The position numbers were made by a program, and so were the translations under genes. DNA of 64,000 nucleotides from Strigamia acuminata (lineage: Eukaryota > Arthropoda > Chilopoda > Geophilomorpha > Linotaeniidae), in assembly GCA_949358305.1 (NCBI GenBank), contig OX442314.1:32979608-33043607 (forward strand). The letters are read 5' to 3'. The notes below the pieces were generated by a model. It was not told the origin of the DNA, ran no database searches, and saw only the letters and a program-made list of their open reading frames with translations. Shown piece by piece: positions 10,346 through 19,921 of this stretch. Positions within the stretch are counted from its first letter, which is position 1, and every line of letters starts with the position of its first letter.

Positions 10346-10519
10346 GTCGTTGGGTTATTTTAATTGTTTTTGTTTTTTCAAGTGGTGGTCGCTAAAGTGG
10401 AATGATCTTTTATTTTATTTTAACTGTTTTTGTTTCTGCTTAAATTTTTTAGTGTAACTGCGCGCAAGACCGCTTTAAAAATCTCAGTACAGACATACAA
10501 GTATGTTGTCTGTTCCTCA

Positions 10520-11226
10520 TTAATGACGACCCCGCCACCCAATGAGGCAAAAAAGACCAAGTTGGACGTCTAAATGTCGGACTGGTGGGACCTCCAATCC
10601 CTTTGCCATCAAGCCCAGGCAGACTTCATGGCAAAACGGCTGCGGACTCGCATCAAACAGCATGCGACAAGTTTGCGAGCAGAAGGGCCAAAAAGCAGGC
10701 CACACAGCAGAAGCTGAGGCTGCGTCCCAGCCGCAGCAGCCCAACCCCAACCCGAAGTATTGCACAACGTGTTGGTCCATTCGAACGACACCTTGGCCCA
10801 ACACAACTAACCCCATTGGAAGTCTTCGAACAAGAAATTTCGAACGCTCCTGTCCGCACCCGGAGTTGAGACAGGATTCCGATCCTGACACAGTCCCTAG
10901 CCGATATGCCGATGGACCTACAGCAGGCCGGCACTAGCGCTGAGTTGCCAGCGGTCCAACGGCCACCCATCGACTCCGAGTCGGACGTGATGCAGTTGGC
11001 GGGACTCGATGGCTTGTCTCTTGAACAACATTTGCAGCGCTTAGCCCCTGCTGAAGACTTGGGTTCTGTGCATCGTGACCCCCGTAATTTTTGGAAGTTT
11101 GTTAAACCGAGATATCGTCCCACTCACTTGGACGTTGTCTTGGACAATGGGGAGGGGCCTCCTTACTGCGGACGCAACTATCCTGGAAGGATTATTTATG
11201 TGGTGTATTGGCACCACATGGAATGA
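10520..11226 (+). other. GC-richer coding-like block, unidentified
   Basis: This stretch is richer in GC than its surroundings and has overlapping open frames on + (131 codons at 10542, 94 at 10585 and 106 at 10906). The 10906 frame (ATG) has acidic and aromatic residues (DPRNFWKFVKPRY...) and looks the most protein-like. Homology passes between frames without a clear single reading, so it may be a frameshifted exon. It is absent from unit A. I do not recognise it. Confidence 0.3.
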
Positions 11227-11644
11227 TGACGACGTGTTAAGAGATTGATTGCTAACCATCATCATGAAGCTTCTATATTTTACCCGGGACGTGGTAAGTG
11301 CAGCGACCTGAAATGGTTAACCAGGTAACGGCATAATAAAGTGTAAAACTCCTACTTTCATTTAATTTCTAATCTAAAATTTTCGTTGCCTTTCTCCTCC
11401 ACTTTTTTTAATTTGCTAGTGATGATATGGGGGTTTGAAATTTTATTTTATTTTCTTCACGTATGGCTACTGAGAGTGAAATTTCCATTCTAAGAAGACA
11501 GCTAAATGCCATGCCAAGACATGCATTCGGCAACCAAACTAAATGTCACAAAGATGACTTGCAAACAAGATACTGAATCTGATAGTTAAAAGAATGAACA
11601 ATGAACTAATGAACTAATGAACTAATGATGACTACAATTGAAGA

Positions 11645-11926
11645 TGTATCCATCAGATAGTCAAGCTTGCAGTTCATTTAAGTTCCTTCCCTCTCTCAAA
11701 TACTGCAAAAGGCCGAATTTCAACTGATGAGTAAAGGCCATCCTTACTACTTTCAAATTCAGATCCAGTTACAATGTACAGGTGTAAAAGGATGCGATTT
11801 TGTGGTTTATTTGGACGAGGGCAAAATATTGAACTTAAACACTGACAAATGCATCCCCCTCAATCATGTAGAAATATTATTCGCCTCAAAAATAAATCCA
11901 ACTGGCACAGAATTAAACCAGCGTAG
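11645..11926 (+). pseudogene. YqaJ-type exonuclease fragment, unit B
   Basis: Retains the C-terminal part (GHPYYFQIQ...CDFVVYLDEG...) in one clean frame from 11727 and ends at TAG|GTAAAA, matching the splice site of unit A. The ASPDG and ExK region has been lost and replaced by unrelated sequence with a short GAACTAAT(G) tandem repeat near 11606-11628. Confidence 0.65.
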
Positions 11927-12078
11927 GTAAAAAATGTATTTCGCACATTAAAGAGACGCGCGAAATAGGGTCCTGGCTGGTTAATAAAATGCATTTGTAC
12001 GCCCTCCAATATTTTATTACGAAAAAAAACAAAGGCCCTGAAAAGTGACACAAATATCAATTCTTTTTACCTAGGTAA

Positions 12079-12105
12079 CCTAACCTAACCTAACCTAACC
12101 TAACC
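12079..12105 (+). repeat. Interstitial telomere-type repeat (CCTAA)5
   Basis: Five CCTAA units in the same context as the array at 6076, one unit shorter. Confidence 0.88.
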
Positions 12106-12111
12106 GACTAT

Positions 12112-12294
12112 ATGAGTTGGCGGGACCTGAAGGATTGCATGGAGAAGGCTGAAAAGGTGGTGCCCGCGGAAGCGCATAGAATTAGGAAAAAACGAAGGTT
12201 TTGTTGATTTTGCGACGGAATTGGATCGAGGAATGACGATCGAAATGTTCCACAACACCGAATTGCAAGACCGAACGTGGAGATGAGTGTTTAA
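12112..12294 (+). pseudogene. SR splicing factor RRM2-like fragment, unit B
   Basis: Starts MSWRDLKD with the tryptophan intact. It is then frameshifted by one extra A in the AGGAAAAAACGAAGG run and has lost the segment encoding HGRRVRLV. It is more decayed than the unit A copy, and the two carry different lesions. Confidence 0.7.
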
Positions 12295-13475
12295 TTTATG
12301 TCATTTGAAGAGTGTTTATTTTTAGTTACAATATATTATGTCATGTGTATCAGTATAACATTAGAATGTGTCATTGTATTGTTTCTTTGTTTTATTAGTT
12401 TACCTTTTTAATCAAAACATTGTGATTGTTCAGTTGTTGCTTGTTTTTGGTCAAGTAAAGATCAAACAGTATTTGTTTATCATTAATGCACAAGAACCCA
12501 CACCAAAAAGAATTAACTGGATTACCACGTGAGCACCTTTAAAATAAGCCTTGCAAAGGATTGCGCACAGGCGTTTGTGCAGAAAGACCTTTTATATCAG
12601 CACGAGGGCACGAGTAATGGTGCACCAAGCTTGATCTAGAGGGATCGACAACAAAGAGCATTTGCCAAACGACCTAGCTTGTGATGTAGGTCTACCAACC
12701 GTGTGGACAGTGACTGACCAATACGCTAGTTGGGACCGATACGCTAGTTGGCAGCAATAAACCTAAAGTACTGTACACCTAAGTAATTTTGCATCTTGTG
12801 TAGTACCCGACTTCTTACAGCAGGTCAGCCGTTACAATACACAATCAATAATAATAATAAAAATAAATCTAAATCTCACAACACAGCCCATATACCTTCG
12901 AACAATATTGGTACCGTCATATTATCCAAGTGTTAAATGTAAAATGGCAGATATAAATTTTTCTTTTTTCTTCTGCTTTATTAAGATGGGCAGGCACACT
13001 TCAAATCCCAAAGAAGGGCAAGTTTATCCCCTCCAACCCCAGAGAAGGAAAAACTTTTCTTTGCTTTAAATGAGCAGATATATTGTTTATGTCTTCTGCT
13101 TTAAAACGGACAAACATAAATATTTCCTTTTTCTGCCCTAAAATGGCAACTCTTGATCCCGGGAGGACAATTTCGACCCTAAGATGAAAACGCACATTTT
13201 ACATCATTTAAATCATTTTTCTTTTTTATATGACGTCCATTTTCCAAAAAATTTAACCATTTTTATTTGTTATTTTGGTTAATAATTCAGAACTAGCAAA
13301 CCCGCTCATCCTTTTTAAGACTGTTCAGTATCTTATTAAATTCCAGCAGATAATTTCTGTTGGAATTTAATCAATAAGCTGGCATATATTTCTTTCACAT
13401 GTCATGTTGTAGCTATCCACACTCACAACATGCACCATTTTCCAATACTGTTTCCATCGGCTTATTAGTTATGAA

Positions 13476-14002
13476 TAGACCCCGGATATGTATGCAAAAT
13501 AAATTCCGTTATATGCGCATATAATATGCACCAAAAATTCCAATATATGCAAAAAAAAAAATTGAAATATGCAAAATAAAAAAATTTATTCGAGTGAAAT
13601 CAGGTGTCAAATAACAACTAAATGCCATTTCATAGTGTTCTTGATGTAAATGAACAAATATTAGCAATTACAATTCATTTTTTCTACTTTTTTATTTGTT
13701 TATATCTTAAAATCTTTTCCAGACACTAATTTAGTGACTTCCCCTGGTGTCTGTTTTTGGCGAAATCTTCAGTTTTATGAACGTAAGAATGCGTACATGA
13801 TACGTGTCTTGAAAAAAAGGCAAAAATTGATACGTACATGTTACGTATCGTCAAAAGGGACATAAATTGCCGTTTTTTCCCGGAAAAATGGCAATATATG
13901 CATTTATTTTTCGATTTTCGGCAAATATGCAATATAAGCCAATTTCGGCTAAATATGCAAAATACATATGCAACATGCATTTATGCATTTATCCGGGGTC
14001 TA
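13476..14002. mobile_element. Non-autonomous hAT element 2 (527 bp)
   Basis: Terminal inverted repeats TAGACCCCGGATA and TATCCGGGGTCTA, flanked by the 8-bp duplication GTTATGAA (13468-13475 and 14003-14010). The paralogous site in unit C (about 26398-26415) reads GTTATGAAAAGAATTGG with no insert, a clean empty site. The interior is AT-rich with many ATATGCA motifs and no transposase. Confidence 0.92.
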
Positions 14003-14046
14003 GTTATGAAAAGAATTGGCGAGCTGCACTGCATTGTGTTCATTAT

Positions 14047-14180
14047 CATTCAATGTGTCGGCGCCATTTGATTTGAATGCAGTCTTGCCATACCAAAATC
14101 ATGTAAACGCTCTTCTATTTTAGTAAATGCTACACTCATTTGATTTGAATGCAGTCTTACAGTAGTCTAAATCAAGAAAG
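14047..14180 (+). repeat. Relic of TFIIB-like gene 3' flank
   Basis: Contains two copies of a CACTCATTTGATTTGAATGC / CAGTCTTACAGTA unit. The same unit follows the stop codons of the TFIIB-like genes (about 17800-17940, 24520, 28770) and occurs three times in unit C (26440-26600). It therefore marks a former TFIIB-like copy whose coding part is gone. Confidence 0.6.
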
Positions 14181-14399
14181 CGAGAAAGAGGAATAGAAAG
14201 CCCCAAAAGTAGTGATAACATGGAATCTAGAACGGAATTCGTGCAGCAACGACCCAAAAATTTGGCAACAACAAAAAAATTGAAAATAAATCAACTTTTT
14301 TTTAAAAAAAATTTTCACAAATAAATATTGTGTTCCCAAAACAAGATTTACCGGTAATAATAATACATGTTGTTCAAAATGGCGACTACGATATCATGA

Positions 14400-14800
14400 T
14401 GCAATTCAAATGGCGGCGATGAAAGAACGAGAAAGGAGAAAAAAATCCGTAATAAATAAATACCGAAACACACTCCAGATAATGACTCGAAATTAAATCG
14501 TAATCCAAACCATTTTCATCAAAACTCGAGCATAAAACATGAAAACAAACGAAGAAAAGCGGTGAGCACGAATAAATCACCGCCACAACGAACCGACAAA
14601 CAACGAGCTTCTTCTTCAGCTGTGGAGAATAATTGCGCATGCGTGACATACTCTCGTACCCGGCTCAACTCGTATACTCTCGAAGACGTTTATAACGCAA
14701 ATAACAATTAAAAATTATAATTCCTAAAAAAAACTCGGAAACTCCAACAAAATCAACTCACCGTGTTCAGGCTCGGTTGAAAACTGTAGAAACCTGTAAA
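14400..14800 (+). repeat. Duplicated upstream flank, unit B (paired with 27400-27750)
   Basis: Nearly co-linear with 27400-27750 of unit C (AACTCGAGCATAAAACATG, GTTCAGGCTCGGTTGAAAAC and neighbours). It lies upstream of the TFIIB-like gene in both units. No gene is supported in it. Confidence 0.7.
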
Positions 14801-14807
14801 AACTGGT

Positions 14808-15106
14808 GTTTTAAAAGGACATGCCAATTGGGGGGAATTGGAGGTGGCGCCATGTTTGGCCACCAGAGGGTCACTTCAGTGACCCACAATGAAAACGGGT
14901 TGTTCTATTTTCAATGTATAAAGGGGGCGAAATAGTAAAGTAGCATTTCCTGTTTAATAAACAATCACTGTTCAAAATGTAATCCACCGTGTATACATGC
15001 TTTTCTTGCAATCCAAACTAATCGGCTAAAACTAAAGACCATCGGACTTTAAAAGGTGTTTTATTTGGTTTTCCATTATAATTGGAGTTGATAGAATCAA
15101 CAAAAC
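14808..15106. mobile_element. Insert of about 300 bp of unknown type in unit B
   Basis: Absent from unit C, where GTTGAAACCCC continues directly. It contains TATAAAGGGGGCGAAAT and AATAAA-like strings and has GGTGTTTTA near both ends, suggesting a solo LTR or MITE. Exact ends and type are unresolved. Confidence 0.4.
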
Positions 15107-15109
15107 CCC

Positions 15110-15720
15110 ACGATAATAAATTATTTCCAGGACGGTTTAAGCGATACGCACAACAATAAAAATATAATAATAAAATTTAAAAACAACTCTGCAAACAGGT
15201 GTCTACAAGTTATTAGGCATGTGACAACTAATTTACCATCAGACAAAAACGCAGGTATTCCAGGTGACATTTGTCCCCAAGGTCCGATGTTGACCGAACT
15301 GTCACTGTTAAAACTACAGTGGGTTTTTAAGAAGGATTGTGTTGTTGTGAAGCGAACCCCAAAGAGGGAGTTTGACCAGTTTGAGTGTTTTAATCATTTT
15401 ATGTCGTTTTTTGAGTGTTTCATCACGTTTTATCATTAGTTCTCAGGATTGCAGAGTGTATTTGTACTACTTTTCAAGTGATTTTGCATGTTTTATCGGA
15501 TTTTGTCATCGTTTTGAGATATTTAATAAAGATTATGTTTTTTAGTTCATTTCGGTAGTAAAAGCAAACTCATGCTAAGAAATTGGATAAAGACGACACG
15601 AATTTAGATGTAATTAATGTGAATTTGAATGGATTTGACGTGAAAATCTATACGAAGTCGAACGATACGAGGCCACACACGGAATGGCAACGTCGACGCT
15701 ACGTGCGTGCGGAATCGCGT
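15110..15720 (+). other. Leader region upstream of the TFIIB-like fusion gene
   Basis: No gene is supported. A 71-codon frame at 15583 continues into the promoter motifs and is probably fortuitous. AATAAA-like strings at about 15526 suggest the end of some earlier unit. Confidence 0.35.
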
Positions 15721-15724
15721 GGAA

Positions 15725-15796
15725 TCTCGCGAGATCTCGCGAGTTTTGCGAGAACCAATCAGCGATTAGTGTATAATCCTTTTGTCTCTATTTAAA
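15725..15796 (+). promoter_or_regulatory. Promoter: TCTCGCGAGA tandem, CCAAT box, TATTTAAA
   Basis: TCTCGCGAGA (15725-15734) is followed directly by TCTCGCGAGT (15735-15744), a CCAAT box (15755-15759) and TATTTAAA (15789-15796). TCTCGCGAGA is a known palindromic element of metazoan housekeeping-type promoters. The first ATG of the TFIIB-like fusion frame lies 130 bases past the TATA-like box. The order and spacing fit a real core promoter. Confidence 0.65.
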
Positions 15797-15925
15797 CCGT
15801 GCATATTACGATGAATAAACCACTTGTTATTTTACTAACCTCCTGATTGCTTCGTGCCCGATATTTTCAATCGTCAGGAAGAAACGTCACTTTTGTTTTA
15901 TACAAATTTATTGAAGAATCCCGTG

Positions 15926-17767
15926 ATGACAACAATAAGTTCCGACTTAGTATGCAACCAACAACCACCAACAGACGAAAAAATGCCGACTCGAACAAAA
16001 TTGGGCGACAAATCGAGTAAAGCCAAGCGATTGGAAAAGCAGAGGATTAAACGGAAAGAAGCTGCCAAAGTGATCCGTAAAACCACAAAGATGCGGACGC
16101 GGTCAGTTGAGGAGCAAACTTTTGCCATGGCGAAAACGGTCTTAGGACAAAAGAAGAAAGTCAAAGCGAGTTTAAATAGAAGAAAACGACTCCTCGCCGA
16201 CACAGAATACGTGGAAGGTTTAATAGACGCCGACGAAGAGAATTCAGCGCTGCACAGACACTTGATGACGTTAGATGGAATCGAGTTTGTCTCATCACCG
16301 TCCCTGTCTCTCATTACGACTTTCCAAGACGAAGAAGAAGAAGAAGAAGAGAAAGAAAGTAGTAACGGATTGTTTAGACGCAATTCAGATGAAATTGAGG
16401 CAAATATTGATCTTGAATCAGATTATGAAATATATATTGCCCAAATACCGGCCGACATACGAGGCGTGTATATTTCCGCTGCGATGCCGCCAGATGCTGA
16501 AGCGAAGAATACGGAAAAGGAACGAGCGACGAAAGGAGCCGAGTGGGCCTTCAGGATTAGGCGTTACAACCGACGGAAAGAAGCGTGGGACAAGCACTTT
16601 TTGAGTTTATGGACGGAGCAAAGCGGGCGGCTCAAACAAGAGCTGAAAGACAGCAGAATGACGATCCTCGAGTTAAAAACGAAATTCGCGGAGAAACGCG
16701 ACCACTTGTTGACAAAATCTAAATTGGCTTCTGTGGTCAGAGAAGCCAGCACGCAGAAACTCAAACCGAAACCGAAACAAAACCGCAGTGAAAAGATAAG
16801 TTTGGAGCTGCAAACTCCAGAATACACTTCAGAAATCACAAGTAACATCTCAGAGGAACGAGACACGTAAGCATAAAGTTTTATTTTATTTCTTTGCACT
16901 TTCCATATAAAACAGACTGCTCATTCTTTATAATTGTATAACATCACAGGTTCCACCAATCCAAGACGAACAAACGAAAGAATGAATTTCCTGCGCCTCG
17001 CGCAACCAAAAACATCCACAAGCCTTTCCGTAATTACTGCCTTGACGAATTAACGTCGACCGACCCGAAAACCGACAAACCAGACACTGGCAAGCCGAAA
17101 AAAGTCTCCAAAGACGTCCGTATTACTCCATCGTCACAAATAAGCAGAATTTGTGACAAATTACAGATCATACCCAAAGAGGTCGCGGACAAAGCCCTAA
17201 AATTGTTCGATCAAGTGCGTTGCTGGGAAAAGGTCGAAGGAGTGCCTCTCTGGGAAAACATCAGAGCACCGCGTAACCACGTCGCATTAGTCACTTCTTG
17301 TCTGTACTTCGAGTGCGGTCGCAATCATGTTCCGGTTACGATTCGTTGAGATTTTAGAGGCAAGCTCTTCGACACACTTGAGGAAATCTGTAAATCGATC
17401 GTGGAGGGCGATTTTAACGAAATTCGGCAAGAGTGTGGTAGCTACTGCTGAGGATTTCGTTTCGAGATTTTGCAAAGGTTTGGATCTGCCGGAAGCGGTG
17501 GAAAGTGCGGCTAAGGAGATTGCCAGAAATGCCCATAAACTGGATCTAGTAGCCGGAAGAATACCGACGTGGGTGGCCTCCGCTGCTATTTACATGGCGT
17601 CTCAAGCGTCGAGAGAGAAGAGATCGCGGAGGAAGATTGCGAGTGTGGTCGGACTTACCGATCAGACGATTATAAAGTCGTATGAACTGATGATCCCCTA
17701 TGCAGCCCAATTGTTTCCACAAAATTTTCGGTTCTTTACTGCTATAAAAGATTTACCAGAGAGATGA
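15926..17767 (+). CDS. TFIIB-like gene 1: unknown N-terminal exon spliced to a TFIIB core, one frameshift
   Basis: Exon 1 (15926-16866, ATG) encodes about 314 charged residues: a basic segment, a poly-Glu run (about 16333-16355), then helical Lys/Glu-rich sequence. I recognise no domain. A GT..AG intron (16867-16949) joins it in phase to exon 2, which begins the same core as the gene at 27927. The core has two cyclin-like repeats of TFIIB, which in eukaryotes binds TBP-DNA and positions RNA polymerase II. Exon 2 reads to VPVTIR, then one extra T near 17350 shifts the frame. The remainder (to 17767; DFVSRFC...ASAAIYMASQAS...KSYELM) continues in the next frame. No N-terminal CxxC zinc ribbon exists. 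The frameshift marks a pseudogene, an unrecognised intron or a sequence error. Confidence 0.75.
16867..16949 (+). other. 83-bp intron of TFIIB-like gene 1
   Basis: Donor GAGACAC|GTAAGC and acceptor ACATCACAG|GTTCC. Removing it joins the two frames in phase. The TAA that ends the unspliced frame lies at the donor itself. The same region is visible upstream of gene 2 (about 27850-27911) with the acceptor AACACAG kept but the donor lost. Confidence 0.7.
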
Positions 17768-18030
17768 TTTGCCACACTCATTCATATAAAAAAAATAAAT
17801 TTTTATTTATTAAATATCACACACAATTGATTTGAATGCAGTTTTACAGTACCAATATTAAGAAATTATAATTTTATTTGGTAAATGTTACACTTAATTG
17901 ATTTGAATGTAGTTTTACAGCACCAAAATCATGTAGAAATTGATCAAATAAAAAAAATAAAAATATACCAGTAATAATATATGTTGTACATACAAAATGA
18001 CGACTAAGCTTACGATATCATCACGGACCT
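17768..18030 (+). other. 3' flank of TFIIB-like gene 1
   Basis: Carries AATAAA at about 17796 shortly after the stop. Two units of TTGATTTGAATG / CAGTTTTACAG(T/C)ACCA follow, shared with the other TFIIB-like copies. No gene. Confidence 0.55.
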
Positions 18031-18039
18031 AATAAAGAG

Positions 18040-18620
18040 GGGCATGGCGGTAACGGTAAGGCTGGAGATTGAATTCGTGCGATTTTTCCGTTGCGCCACA
18101 TTCAAACGGTCGCCGCTCGAAAACCAAGAAGGGCAGAGCGTTGTCCTTTTCAGTAGGTCGTCTATAAATAAAAACCCGTGGTGAGATATGTTGTTGAAAT
18201 ATTGGAGTTTGAAATTGTGGCACCAGATTCGGAAGTTTTTGCTGTAAATATTTCGTATTCTTTATTTTATGCATTTCGTATATATTTGTGCAGCCCTTAT
18301 CCTTTGTACATTTCGTATTACTGTTTTTCATGGCAAAATAGCCATTTTGTTGTCTCCATCATATGCAAGTTGTTTTCAAGCATTAAACCATGCAAGTATG
18401 TTAAACCTTGGACGTCCAAGGTTTAAGTGTCCAGTGCTCGAAAACTAAGAGGGGTAGGGTGTTGTGCGTTTCACGGTTTGTTAAGGAGAAAGTCCTCTAT
18501 TTTTGAACGTAAAAACCATTGAAATCCGTAATAAAAAAAATAAAAAAAATTGGGATTCGTTCTATCTGTAGTTTGGGCGAATGTGAATGTGGTGCCAACT
18601 TCAGCCTGGTCAGCAATTGA
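18040..18620. repeat. Repeat fragment related to the interior of hAT element 1
   Basis: Shares several blocks with 7040-7900, including TTCAGCCTGGT at the right end, GAGAAAGTCCTCTAT and GTGGCACCAGATT. It has no ends of its own and no TSD was found. It abuts the BEL/Pao-like fragment. Confidence 0.6.
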
Positions 18621-18651
18621 GCGACGTCATTGACGAACTGGCAACTTACAA

Positions 18652-19330
18652 CGCCTAGAAGACATTAGAGCAAAGGTCAATCTCCTTAAGCGGCCAGCAA
18701 AGGTTTCTACAAAACTGTCAGGACAGTTCGGGTCTCACCCAGATCTGAATTCAACTATGAATTCCGGATTCCTAAACCTGTCGTCAACTGCAAGTAAAAA
18801 GAATAAAGCGAGGTTACCCAAGATAGAGATTCCAAAAGTCAGTGGCGACCCAATTGAATACAGGGGTTTTGCAAACCTGTTCAGAGTCTGCAGTGGACCA
18901 GAACGCCGATTTGTCAAAGGTCGAGAAACTGCAATATTTGCGATCCAGTTGCATTGGAGCAGGGCTGGACTGGGAACAAATTTATGGCCGGGAAATCTGG
19001 GTGTCCGGGCCACAATTAATGAAGTCGGGACAGGCTACAGCCGGCTGCGACGGGCCACAGCGGCCACGGGCCACCGGGAAACTCCCGGTAGCCCGCCGGG
19101 CCAGTCCAGCACTGCATTGGAGCAGCCAAGGCAGCCATTAAATCGAATCAAAATCGCATACTCGTGTGTGTATATTGCGATGGAGATCACTTCGATGCCA
19201 ACTGCAATGCGGAATCGGATATACCTGCCAAAATCGAAATCGTTAAGCGAAAAAGTTTGTTTTAATTGCTTACGACAGTTATACTGCAAGAGACTGTTCG
19301 ATGAAATGCTGTCCGTGGCCAGCACAATTC
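18652..19330 (+). pseudogene. BEL/Pao-type retrotransposon Gag fragment
   Basis: One frame gives RLPKIEIPKVSGDP, a hallmark of the DUF1759 Gag domain of BEL/Pao elements. A second frame continues ADLSKVEKLQYLRSS, and a third gives a CxYCxGxHFxxxC knuckle near 19168-19200. Three frames are needed, so it is dead. It is further interrupted by a small hAT MITE at 18960-19114. Confidence 0.8.
18960..19114. mobile_element. hAT MITE 3 (155 bp), GC-rich
   Basis: Imperfect ends CAGGGCTGGACTGG and CCAGTCCAGCACTG, with an exact 8-bp duplication CATTGGAG (18952-18959 and 19115-19122). The GC-rich body contrasts sharply with its AT-rich surroundings. It is nested in the BEL/Pao Gag remnant. Confidence 0.88.
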
Positions 19331-19845
19331 TGTGTGCTGGGAGAGAGGCGTTGCCGCAAACCAGGACGACGCGTCGTCGGTTAATGCGGTGTGTTTGAGG
19401 AGGCGAACATGTATTTGGTGAATAACATTTCATCCTTGTTTTCGTCCGCAGATTCGTCGCTGGTTATTTTGGTTACTGCCGGCCGTTTCAATATTTGCGA
19501 GGACGATTTTAAAGGTTGCATCTGCATCTTGAGAATTTTGTGAGGTCAATTGAAAATTTGTGAATTCGTCAATCCATCCATTTGCATCGCTATTGCCAAC
19601 AAGGCTTAGATTTTAAAAATAAATAATAACACCAATTTATGAAAACGTCATGAGTTACGTTTTTTTTTAAATAACTAGACACAGGACAACACTCAAAGTG
19701 GAAATTAAAATTTTAATTTTCAGAAAATGTGATTAAAGCGAGTACAAAACAATGGTAAACTTAAATTTCTATCGAATTCATTCGCAACACTATTAAATAT
19801 CATGAACGTCCTATGAACGTTTGTAATTGTAACGTCGTACATAAG
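19331..19845 (+). other. Spacer upstream of the TBP-like gene
   Basis: The first 100 bases may be the decayed end of the BEL/Pao Gag. The rest is AT-rich with no supported gene. Confidence 0.4.
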
Positions 19846-19876
19846 TATAAAACAAGTAGTATATATCCGTTCAATC
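19846..19876 (+). promoter_or_regulatory. TATA box and initiator of the TBP-like gene
   Basis: TATAAAA at 19846-19852 is followed about 27 bases later by TCAATC (19871-19876), a partial match to the arthropod initiator. The ATG lies about 50 bases further on, at 19922. Spacing is right for a TATA/Inr core promoter. Confidence 0.6.
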
Positions 19877-19921
19877 AACAAGAACATGTCATTAACTTGA
19901 TTCTCTCAAACCGAACCAGTC

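Larger units (their letters stand above)
11239..13340 (+). repeat. Segmental duplication unit B, proximal part
   Basis: Sequence from 11239 parallels 5150-6385 and then 8830-9858, skipping the hAT element at 6557-8595. It holds the YqaJ remnant, the CCTAA array, the RRM remnant and the shared intergenic DNA. Small indels and substitutions throughout show an old duplication. Confidence 0.8.

Noticed and set aside
10542-10937. 131-codon frame as a gene
   Set aside because: Low-complexity Gln/Pro/Asn content with competing open frames in the same block. Reported only as a coding-like block.
14871-14920. Palindromic GGTCACTTCAGTGACC as a nuclear-receptor-type site
   Set aside because: It lies in an unassigned insert with no gene beside it. 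A 16-bp palindrome alone is weak evidence.
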